5,736 bases of DNA, from positions 1 to 5,736 of the forward strand of contig CAIOOC010000411.1 in assembly GCA_903859795.1 (NCBI GenBank), in the 5' to 3' direction. The DNA comes from an uncultured Bacteroidia bacterium. Lineage in GTDB: Bacteria; Bacteroidota; Bacteroidia; Bacteroidales; Prolixibacteraceae. Positions 1 to 5,736 of the stretch are shown in pieces. Position 1 is the stretch's first letter. Every line of letters starts with the position of its first letter. Below the pieces are notes generated by a model. That model ran no database searches. It saw only the letters and a list, made by a program, of their open reading frames with translations, and was not told where the DNA came from. A program made the position numbers and the translations under genes.

Positions 1-9
1 AGATTAGTT

Positions 10-2484
10 ATGAAGATCATCGGGCAATTCCTTGTTTATTTCCTTCTGCCCATTGTATTTTGCGAAGCTCAGTCACATGCTCCTGAAAAGTTAGCGGCTA
101 TCCAGTCTTCAATGATCTGGTCATCCGACACATCTTCAGGAAAACAGGCATGGGTTGTATTCAGGAAGAGTTTTGATTTGAATGAGATCTCATCCCTGTC
201 AACGTTAAAATTATTTGCCGACTCGCGTTATATACTTTGGGTTAATGGGCAATATGTCTTAAGAGGTCCATGCAGGTTCAATCCGAAAAGACCCGAATAT
301 GACATTGTTGATGTTCAGCAGTATCTGAAAAAAGGGAAAAATACCCTGGTTGTCCTGGCACATAATTATGGGAATATGGTTAATGGCCATATTATGAAAC
401 ACGCTCCAGGTCTTGCCGCCCTGCTGGAAGTATCAGGGAAAGAGATTGTTCGTACAAATCCGACATGGCGATTCAACGAAAAATCAAGATACCTGGCCTC
501 TCCCGAATCGTGGAATACTGTTCCCGATGTAATTGATGCCCGCATCGATAACGAGGAGTGGATAACTTCAGGATTTGACGATTCGTCTTGGTCGTTTGCA
601 AGACCGGTAGATGGGAATCAATGGGGGAAAATATTCCCAAGGGAACTACCGCTGGCAAGAGAAACTGAACTCAAAGAACTTAAGTTATTACCTTCAGGAA
701 AGAGGGTAAGTTCCATTCTCCCGGTTGAACTCAAGGGAGGCGAGGAAATTCTTGTTGACTTTGGGAAAATGGCAATGGTTTATACCTCAATAGAACTTGA
801 AGGTGATCAGGGAAGTGTACTAACCATGCAATATGCCCTTAGGTATAAAAACGGAAAGCCTGCCGAGATGTATGGCGAAGGCAACCGGTACACTGCCCGC
901 GCCGGACATCAGAGCTTTATCACTACCGATCAGTGGGGAAGCCATTATATGCTGGTAAAATGTGAGTCCGGCCATGTAAAACTTCTGGGAATCAGGATTG
1001 TGGATCGCAGTTATCCTTTTGACCGTATCGGGAAATTCAGTTGTACTGATGAGGTTCTGACCAAACTGTGGGAGATGGCCCAGAATACAATCGAAGTGAC
1101 CAGTGATGACGGATATGGCTCGGATGCGCGTGAAAGAAACGAATGGATACAGGATGCAGGAAAGGCAAGTTTTTCCACTACGCGTGTCGGATCAGCTGGT
1201 CCGGGGAAAGATGGAAAACCAGTATACTCAGACCCGCGCCTGCTAAAAAACATGCTTCGTCATTCTTCGCTTTGCCAGCTTCCTGACGGTCAGCTTCCGG
1301 CTACCTTCCCTACAGACCGTGGACCCGAAGATTGCCATTATATCATTGATGATTATTCGTGCCAGTGGTTTGAAGGATTAAAGACATACTACGATGCCAC
1401 AGGCGACAAGTACTTTGTCCGGGAGATGTGGCCTACCCTGGTTGCCCAGATAAACTGGTTCCTGAACCACCGGACTAAGCGGGGACTACTTCTTGCACGC
1501 GAATACACCTCATTCGACAACCCGTTTGCCTATATTACCTGTGAAGGAGCAACAATCAATGCTTTTTTCTATCAGGCCTTGAAGGCTTCTGAGGAACTTT
1601 CCAGGGTTTTAGGTGAAAATCTCAAATCGGCTGAATATAAGAAGGCGGCAGACGATCTCAAAATTGCTTTTAACAGGGAGTTCTGGAATGAAAAGGATCA
1701 GATTTACAACTCAGCCCTTCTAAAAGACAAAGTTTATGCCCCAACGGTACATGCACAACTTATTGCATTGCACTACGGCATTGTTCCCGGAGACCGGATA
1801 GCTTCGGTGCAGAAATGGTTTCACGAGAACTATGCAAATCCAGGGATGAGGCATTATTGTGCGAATGCTGAATATGAGAAAATGGTGAACCAAACGTCCG
1901 GAATTGATATGCCAGTTGTTTATTTCTGGGTTTTAAACCAACTTTATCGCCTGGATTCGGACATGGTGGACAGGGAGGCGATTCAGGAGATCCGCCGCAG
2001 GTGGACACCAATGGTAAAGTTTCAGCAGGATGCCGGAACTTTATGCGAGTCATTTACCGATGAAAAGGGTGAAGGCGCGAGCGAGTCATGCCACAACTAC
2101 GGCGCTGTCCCGGCTTATTTTCTTAGCTCATATGTGCTGGGAGTCCGCACGATGGGTCCGGTTTGGGAGAAACAGCTTTTGATTGAACCACGGCTTGGTG
2201 ATCTGAAATCTGCAAATGGGGTAGTGGTTACATATCATGGCGCGGTTCCAGTATCCTGGAAACTATCTGTTGACGGGAAAACCCTTGATTATAAATTAGT
2301 TATTCCGAAAGGAGTCCATTCAACAATTCATTTCCCAAAACTTTCGGATAAATCCACCCTGACTATGAACGGAAAAGTTCTGATGAAAGAAGGCATACCC
2401 AAAAATACAATTACAACAGAAGGTCGTTGGATCGTTTTGAAAAATGTATCGGGAGAGTGTGCAGGGACAGTGAGCAGGAATTAA
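10..2484 (+). CDS. Secreted alpha-L-rhamnosidase-like glycoside hydrolase (GH78-type, six-hairpin fold)
   Basis: Probable exported glycosidase removing terminal alpha-L-rhamnose, or a related sugar, from plant or microbial glycans by an inverting mechanism. Residues 1-20 form a signal peptide (MK start, hydrophobic core, likely cut CEA|QS), which supports this ATG; no ribosome-binding site is visible in the 9 bases before it. Residues about 45-210 form an N-terminal beta-sandwich (LWVNGQYVLRGP at 76-87; DDSSW at 190-194), and about 220-335 a second beta domain. The (alpha/alpha)6 catalytic domain spans about 340-710, followed by a C-terminal beta-sandwich. ARERNEWIQDA (373-383) aligns with the GH78 motif R-E-x-x-G-W-x-G-D and gives E375 as candidate general acid, with W379 and D382. 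TLCE (677-680) gives E680 as candidate general base, followed by the typical SCHNYGAVPAYFL (693-705). The usual Cys-Pro and both Gly of the first motif are replaced, so substrate is uncertain. At 824 residues the length is normal and the gene looks complete. It converges with the dehydrogenase-like gene. Confidence 0.87.
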   Translation: MKIIGQFLVYFLLPIVFCEAQSHAPEKLAAIQSSMIWSSDTSSGKQAWVVFRKSFDLNEISSLSTLKLFADSRYILWVNGQYVLRGPCRFNPKRPEYDIVDVQQYLKKGKNTLVVLAHNYGNMVNGHIMKHAPGLAALLEVSGKEIVRTNPTWRFNEKSRYLASPESWNTVPDVIDARIDNEEWITSGFDDSSWSFARPVDGNQWGKIFPRELPLARETELKELKLLPSGKRVSSILPVELKGGEEILVDFGKMAMVYTSIELEGDQGSVLTMQYALRYKNGKPAEMYGEGNRYTARAGHQSFITTDQWGSHYMLVKCESGHVKLLGIRIVDRSYPFDRIGKFSCTDEVLTKLWEMAQNTIEVTSDDGYGSDARERNEWIQDAGKASFSTTRVGSAGPGKDGKPVYSDPRLLKNMLRHSSLCQLPDGQLPATFPTDRGPEDCHYIIDDYSCQWFEGLKTYYDATGDKYFVREMWPTLVAQINWFLNHRTKRGLLLAREYTSFDNPFAYITCEGATINAFFYQALKASEELSRVLGENLKSAEYKKAADDLKIAFNREFWNEKDQIYNSALLKDKVYAPTVHAQLIALHYGIVPGDRIASVQKWFHENYANPGMRHYCANAEYEKMVNQTSGIDMPVVYFWVLNQLYRLDSDMVDREAIQEIRRRWTPMVKFQQDAGTLCESFTDEKGEGASESCHNYGAVPAYFLSSYVLGVRTMGPVWEKQLLIEPRLGDLKSANGVVVTYHGAVPVSWKLSVDGKTLDYKLVIPKGVHSTIHFPKLSDKSTLTMNGKVLMKEGIPKNTITTEGRWIVLKNVSGECAGTVSRN

Positions 2485-2495
2485 AAGGTGTTTAA

Positions 2496-2542
2496 AGTGA
2501 TAGTCTGACTTGTTCAGGATGTGAAGAAGGCAGACTATCACT
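2496..2542. terminator. Long hairpin between convergent genes, probable bidirectional terminator
   Basis: The arms AGTGATAGTCTG (2496-2507) and CAGACTATCACT (2531-2542) are perfect 12-base inverted repeats. Pairing continues inward after an A/G mismatch with 2509-2511 against 2527-2529, then after a G/G mismatch with 2513-2516 against 2522-2525, leaving a 5-base loop (2517-2521). That is 19 pairs in 21 positions. It sits 11 bases after the glycosidase stop and 20 bases beyond the stop of the opposing gene, as expected for a terminator serving both. A clean T-run is missing: GTTT follows on the plus strand and TTAAACACCTTTT on the minus strand. It could therefore be an RNA-stabilising stem or a dispersed palindrome instead. 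Confidence 0.6.
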
Positions 2543-2562
2543 GTTTGGAATATTACTAGCAT

Positions 2563-3327
2563 CTAGGGCACCGGAACCAACCTGAAAATCATCCCGGGGT
2601 TTTCAACGGCAATGTAGATGTAGCCATCTGGTCCCTCAATCACATTTCTTAACCTGCCTATATTTGGCAGCAGAATCTCCTTATGAACTACTGTTTTATC
2701 CTTTAATTCGCACCGCACAAGGTACCTGAACCGCAATGATCCCATCAGGATGTTTCCTTCCCAGCCAATGTATTTACCTCCTTTCACAAAAGTTATCCCA
2801 CATGGAGCAATCGACGGAACCCAATAGGTGATTGGTTGATCCATCCCAACTTTTGCTGTGTCCTTAGTGATGATTGTCCCATCATAATTGATACCGTAAG
2901 TTATTACCGGCCAACCATAATTCTTGCCCGGTTGAATAATATTTAACTCATCACCCCCTTTGGGACCATGCTCATGTTCCCAAAAAACGCCGGTTTCCAG
3001 GTTATAAAATAATCCCTGCGGATTACGATGCCCATAGCTCCAGATAGTTTTATTGGCACCAGGCTGATTGACAAAGGGATTGTCTTCAGGGACTGAACCA
3101 TCACCTATTCCTTTACCGTATTTCCACTTTCTTTTTGCAAACCAGCTTAGATCATCGCGATGACAGCTGGCACAGAAATTTGCAAAATTGTGTGCCGCCT
3201 GAATTTGAGCAGAATCCTGCGGCAAAGGAATAGCCTGATTGTTGCCGCCTCCGGATTGACTTGCGCTGACTTTTGTTGAGATTAAAGCTGTCACTAAAAA
3301 GATGAATAATCTAAAATTGTATTTCAT
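2563..3327 (-). CDS. Internally deleted cytochrome c-PQQ-dependent aldose dehydrogenase (glucose/sorbosone dehydrogenase family)
   Basis: Exported 254-residue protein. The signal peptide is about 1-22 (VSA|SQ), followed by a Gly/Asn/Gln-rich linker. Residues 46-71 begin a c-type cytochrome with haem motif CASCH (52-56) and the family-like stretch FAKRKWKYG (63-71). The protein then jumps straight to the middle of a glucose/sorbosone dehydrogenase propeller: DGSVPEDNPF (76-85), SYGHRNPQGL (97-106), EHGPKGGDELN (119-129), GKNYGWP (134-140), YWVPSIAP (168-175), GRLRNVIEGPDG (224-235) and a normal C-terminus. By comparison with soluble glucose dehydrogenase, R101/N102 and R225/R227 match PQQ-contacting residues and G121-P122 the calcium-binding Gly-Pro. 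The first propeller half, which holds the catalytic His, and the rest of the cytochrome with its Met ligand are absent. Relatives with both domains are far longer. The frame is open, with no stop or frameshift. It is probably not a working oxidase; remnant, altered function or assembly collapse are all possible. No strong ribosome-binding site; the signal peptide fixes the start. The receptor gene lies 248 bp upstream on the same strand. Confidence 0.82.
   Translation of the reverse strand: MKYNFRLFIFLVTALISTKVSASQSGGGNNQAIPLPQDSAQIQAAHNFANFCASCHRDDLSWFAKRKWKYGKGIGDGSVPEDNPFVNQPGANKTIWSYGHRNPQGLFYNLETGVFWEHEHGPKGGDELNIIQPGKNYGWPVITYGINYDGTIITKDTAKVGMDQPITYWVPSIAPCGITFVKGGKYIGWEGNILMGSLRFRYLVRCELKDKTVVHKEILLPNIGRLRNVIEGPDGYIYIAVENPGMIFRLVPVP
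3098..3117 (-). other. Apparent in-frame internal deletion junction in the cytochrome-dehydrogenase gene
   Basis: Codons 71-77 (GKGIGDG) join the cytochrome stretch ending KWKYG to the propeller stretch beginning DGSVPEDNPF. In family members, KWKYG is followed by the rest of the cytochrome, including a GMP-type Met-ligand loop. DGSxPxDNP is preceded by the first propeller half and a GKxxRxxD strand. From memory of family layout, roughly 50-60 cytochrome residues and 150-180 propeller residues are missing; this is an estimate, not an alignment. The exact breakpoint cannot be fixed without a full-length relative. Confidence 0.6.
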
Positions 3328-3471
3328 GATTTGCCTGTAGATTTAATTGTAGGTTTTTTATCTGAATCGTTTTGTATGTTGTAACATCCGGAGATTGACT
3401 TTATTTTATCGCAAACAGGGAATTCACCAGACTCAGCCTCATTATCCGGACGAGTATAGACTCATTTTTTT

Positions 3472-3489
3472 ATCTGCAAAATCTGTGAG
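3472..3489. repeat. Two imperfect tandem 9-mers (ATCTGCAAA / ATCTGTGAG)
   Basis: Two adjacent 9-base units share ATCTG. I recall similar ATCTGCG/ATCTGTG phrases as dispersed intergenic repeats in environmental Bacteroidota genomes, but this was not searched. Two units alone could be chance. Confidence 0.3.
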
Positions 3490-3517
3490 AGCCATTTACT
3501 TAATCATTGCAGAAATA

Positions 3518-3542
3518 TTTTTGAATCTCGTTTTTGAAATCT
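3518..3542. repeat. Short imperfect direct repeat downstream of the receptor gene
   Basis: TTTTTGAATCT (3518-3528) recurs as TTTTTGAAATCT (3531-3542) after two bases, differing by one inserted A. It lies 34-58 bases beyond the receptor stop. No function is evident; slippage in an AT-rich spacer is the simplest explanation. Confidence 0.35.
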
Positions 3543-3575
3543 TGACGAACGACGATGGAAGAATGCCCTTTATTT

Positions 3576-5717
3576 TCAATGAAGTCCTTTATAATTACGA
3601 TAGGAAATGAGGACAGTACAAGTAAACCATCTCGGCAAACCGGGGTAAAAATAGCGGGGAGCCAGCGTTGCAGTGCCTGGAGCATTTACTACAATCATTG
3701 AGGCATATTTTTCATCAGTAAGATTATTAACTTTTATCGAAGCATCGATCATTAACTGCTTAAATAACCCGAATGAATATCCGCCTTTAAGATTCATCAC
3801 TGCCCATCTGTTTGAATAATGATTATTTAAGTCATTCAGGGGAATCCGCCCTGATGTGGTCATTTCCAGCATAACATAAATACCGGCAGGTGTTTTTAAA
3901 TCGAGACTTCCTGAAAAGGTTTGATCTGGCATGCCTGGAAGCTTTTTCCCGGAGTAGCTGATATTATCTGCTGTAAAATCCTGAAAATTATATTTGTTAG
4001 TAGCATAGTTGATGTTTGCCATAAGGGACAGATTATGGTCTGATGCAGAGGTTGGCCGGCCAAATATCCATTGGTTTAAAGCAATTTCCAGACCCCGATG
4101 AAGCGATGAGCCGGCATTCATCCCCACATAGACCTCCTCTGCAACTCTTTTGGGAACAATCAGATCAGTAACTCTCATGTAGTAATATGCAAGATCGATG
4201 AATGTATTGTGATTGAATAAATTCACCCGCGTTCCTCCTTCAAAGCACCAGGCTTTTTCCGGCTTTATATCCCTGTTAATTAAACCAAGAGGACTCAATG
4301 TTTCGGATAGCGAGGGAATTGAGAATCCTTTGTTTACAGAGATATAGAAAAAGAGATCGTTCAGCGGATTCCAGGAAACCGAGAGCCGTGGTGCAAAAAT
4401 GGGAGAGAACCGATAATTACCTGATTGATTTATCGTGTCAGTAGGGGTAAGATCGATAAACCGAAAACCGGACCAATTATAATTAAGTCCTCCAACGATT
4501 GAAAAATTTCCTAAACTGGCATCCAGTTGAGCAAAATAGTCGGTCTGATATAGAGATTCCCTGCCATTTGACACCATTATTCCTTTTACCCCTTTCCCTC
4601 CGGGATTTGCAGAAAGGGAACTTTGAATGTTTTCGAAAAAGAGATTTGTCCCACCATTAAAATGAAGTGTGGTTGTTCCAAGCTTTTGGGAATGCTTAGC
4701 TATTATTCTTCCGCCATAGGCAAAATCGGCTTCATTCAAAAAGTTAAACGGACGGTTTTCCTCTGTTTTTCGTGAGTTCAGAAATGCAGAGGCAGAATAA
4801 TCCCAATCACCTGCACTCTTATAGTGAATGTTGTAGCCGGCAAACAGCCTGTCAGGATGCTCATATCCCTTGGTCTTAAGCCAATTGCCGGCAGCTTTCC
4901 GGGGATTGGTGGCTAAGGTCAATGAATCAATTGAACTGGGGATTTGTGCTCTGATCTTTGATGCTGACAAAATGAAATTCCCGGTCAATCTGCTGTTAAA
5001 AATCTTCTGATGATTGAGAAAGAACGAATATCGACTATAGAGACTGTTCTGACGGTACCCATTCGATTCAATACCGGAAAGCGATAATACAAGATTGCTT
5101 TTTGAAGTTCCCCTTGAGTAACTCAAACCATCTTTAATAAACCCGAAGCTTCCGGCAGAGCTGATCAGACTGATCTCCTCCTGGTTAAACTGAGCCCTTT
5201 GGGGATATAGAATAACAGTGCCGCCCAACGAAGAGCCGTAAATGCTTGAAGCCGGTCCCCTCAGCACCTCAACCCGGTTGATATATTCGGGATTAATATC
5301 ATCAAAGGTTGTTTCATTTTCAGCACTGTACATGGGAATATCCCCAAAGAAAAGCTTTATTTTTTTGGTTCCGTAAGGATAACGTGAACCTATTCCCCTC
5401 AATGTCAGCTTAATGGTGCCAGGCGAACCTTCCTGCATAACAACACCCGGAACTGCAGAAAATGAGGAGGCAATATTTGTCCCCGAATTTTCGAGACGAC
5501 TGGCTGGGATTACCGATATAGCACCCACTGCAGCCTTAAGCTGACCAGGTGTACCATAAGCACTTACCTCTATCTCGGACAAATCAACTATAGGCAGGGC
5601 ATTTCGGTTAAAGGAAGTTCTGCTGCTATCAGATCCGGCAGGAGTTATCGATTCATGGGTTTGGCCAAAAAGTGACCATGACCCTAGAAGTATTGGAATA
5701 ATCAGGATATGCTTCAT
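3576..5717 (-). CDS. TonB-dependent outer-membrane receptor (FecA/BtuB-like; substrate unknown, possibly PQQ)
   Basis: Outer-membrane active transporter that imports a scarce ligand using energy from TonB-ExbB-ExbD. Residues 1-19 are a signal peptide (start MKHILIIPILLG), which fixes the start; only AAGG two bases before the ATG resembles a ribosome-binding site. A TonB-box-like segment, LSEIEVSAYG, lies at 46-55. The plug spans about 57-172 and includes LRGIGSRYP (106-114), INRVEVLRGPASSIYG (146-161) and SLGGTVILYP (163-172). The beta-barrel runs from about 175 to 706, with the usual late motif VNNLTDEKYAS (663-673) and terminal strand WFTCTVLISY (697-706). There is no N-terminal carboxypeptidase-like domain and no SusD partner nearby, so it is not a classic SusC glycan importer. 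At 713 residues it is full length. The end IVVN...RYFYPGLPRWF (675-698) recalls the FecA/YncD group; YncD (PqqU) imports PQQ in E. coli. The same-strand PQQ-dehydrogenase-like neighbour fits that idea, but a siderophore or sugar ligand is equally open. Seven residues (RNYKGLH) follow the aromatic strand end, which is slightly unusual. Confidence 0.9.
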   Translation of the reverse strand: MKHILIIPILLGSWSLFGQTHESITPAGSDSSRTSFNRNALPIVDLSEIEVSAYGTPGQLKAAVGAISVIPASRLENSGTNIASSFSAVPGVVMQEGSPGTIKLTLRGIGSRYPYGTKKIKLFFGDIPMYSAENETTFDDINPEYINRVEVLRGPASSIYGSSLGGTVILYPQRAQFNQEEISLISSAGSFGFIKDGLSYSRGTSKSNLVLSLSGIESNGYRQNSLYSRYSFFLNHQKIFNSRLTGNFILSASKIRAQIPSSIDSLTLATNPRKAAGNWLKTKGYEHPDRLFAGYNIHYKSAGDWDYSASAFLNSRKTEENRPFNFLNEADFAYGGRIIAKHSQKLGTTTLHFNGGTNLFFENIQSSLSANPGGKGVKGIMVSNGRESLYQTDYFAQLDASLGNFSIVGGLNYNWSGFRFIDLTPTDTINQSGNYRFSPIFAPRLSVSWNPLNDLFFYISVNKGFSIPSLSETLSPLGLINRDIKPEKAWCFEGGTRVNLFNHNTFIDLAYYYMRVTDLIVPKRVAEEVYVGMNAGSSLHRGLEIALNQWIFGRPTSASDHNLSLMANINYATNKYNFQDFTADNISYSGKKLPGMPDQTFSGSLDLKTPAGIYVMLEMTTSGRIPLNDLNNHYSNRWAVMNLKGGYSFGLFKQLMIDASIKVNNLTDEKYASMIVVNAPGTATLAPRYFYPGLPRWFTCTVLISYRNYKGLH

Positions 5718-5736
5718 TACCTTAAATAACGAAAAG

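Larger units (their letters stand above)
3328..3575. other. Intergenic spacer between receptor and dehydrogenase-like gene, no gene seen
   Basis: This AT-rich 248-bp spacer separates two minus-strand genes. Open frames here are short and look like chance: a plus-strand frame at 3395-3610 runs antisense into the receptor end, and a 17-codon minus-strand frame lies at 3442-3495. No GC-rich stem with a T-run follows the receptor stop, so read-through into the next gene is possible. No convincing Bacteroidota promoter (TTTG at -33, TAnnTTTG at -7) was found upstream of the dehydrogenase-like gene on the minus strand. A small imperfect palindrome, ATGTT-GT-AACAT, lies at 3376-3387, about 50 bases upstream of that gene's start, and could be an operator, but one copy is weak evidence. 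Confidence 0.5.

Noticed and set aside
31..72. Lipoprotein signal at Cys18 of the glycosidase
   Set aside because: The residue before the Cys is Phe (IVFC), which does not fit a lipobox; a signal peptidase I cut after CEA is more likely.
473..658. Antisense open frame within the glycosidase gene, with others at 1011-1253 and 1760-2053
   Set aside because: All lie wholly inside a long coding region with recognisable domains in the sense frame.
2320..2562. Minus-strand 80-codon frame starting right after the dehydrogenase-like stop
   Set aside because: Most of it is antisense to the glycosidase, its start lies inside the hairpin spacer, and its Cys/His/Phe-rich composition looks like antisense noise.
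3442..3495. 17-codon minus-strand frame (start MALTDFADKK) as a possible leader peptide
   Set aside because: No ribosome-binding site, no attenuator-like stem after it, and it ends over 100 bases before the next gene.
3395..3610. Plus-strand 71-codon open frame across the spacer
   Set aside because: It runs antisense into the receptor 3' end, has no ribosome-binding site, and its product resembles no family I know; it contains AT-rich chance sequence.
3500..3685. Minus-strand 61-codon frame overlapping the receptor end
   Set aside because: It is an out-of-frame reading of the well-supported receptor C-terminus; the real frame carries the conserved terminal strand.
3576..5717. SusC-type glycan importer partnered with the glycosidase
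   Set aside because: No N-terminal carboxypeptidase-like domain, length well below SusC proteins, and no SusD gene in the window.

Overview
The window most likely comes from a Gram-negative bacterium of the phylum Bacteroidota. It has an outer-membrane TonB-dependent receptor, a secreted GH78-type glycosidase, moderate-to-low GC, AT-rich spacers and no strong Shine-Dalgarno sequences before the starts. Genus and species cannot be read from it.

Layout. A plus-strand gene (10-2484) encodes a secreted alpha-L-rhamnosidase-like enzyme with a divergent catalytic motif. A 78-bp convergent spacer follows, almost filled by a long near-perfect hairpin (2496-2542), probably a two-way terminator. On the minus strand, a short gene (2563-3327) encodes an exported protein: a stub of a c-type cytochrome (one CxxCH haem motif) joined directly to the second half of a PQQ-dependent aldose dehydrogenase beta-propeller. 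It looks like a family member with a large in-frame internal deletion. A 248-bp spacer (3328-3575) holds no convincing gene. Upstream on the same strand lies a full-length TonB-dependent receptor (3576-5717) with signal peptide, TonB box, plug and barrel.

How they may work together (inference). The receptor and the dehydrogenase-like gene share orientation, receptor first. Enterobacterial PQQ-dependent aldose dehydrogenases depend on PQQ brought in by a TonB-dependent receptor (PqqU, formerly YncD), so the receptor could import PQQ or a sugar substrate. The dehydrogenase copy has lost the half that should carry the catalytic base, so it is probably inactive as an oxidase, repurposed, or an artefact of assembly. 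The glycosidase would release rhamnose or a related sugar outside the cytoplasm; it is convergent with the pair, so a shared pathway is possible but not shown.

No RNA genes, CRISPR arrays, insertion sequences, integrases or attachment sites were seen. The most notable points are the internally deleted cytochrome-dehydrogenase and its pairing with the receptor.
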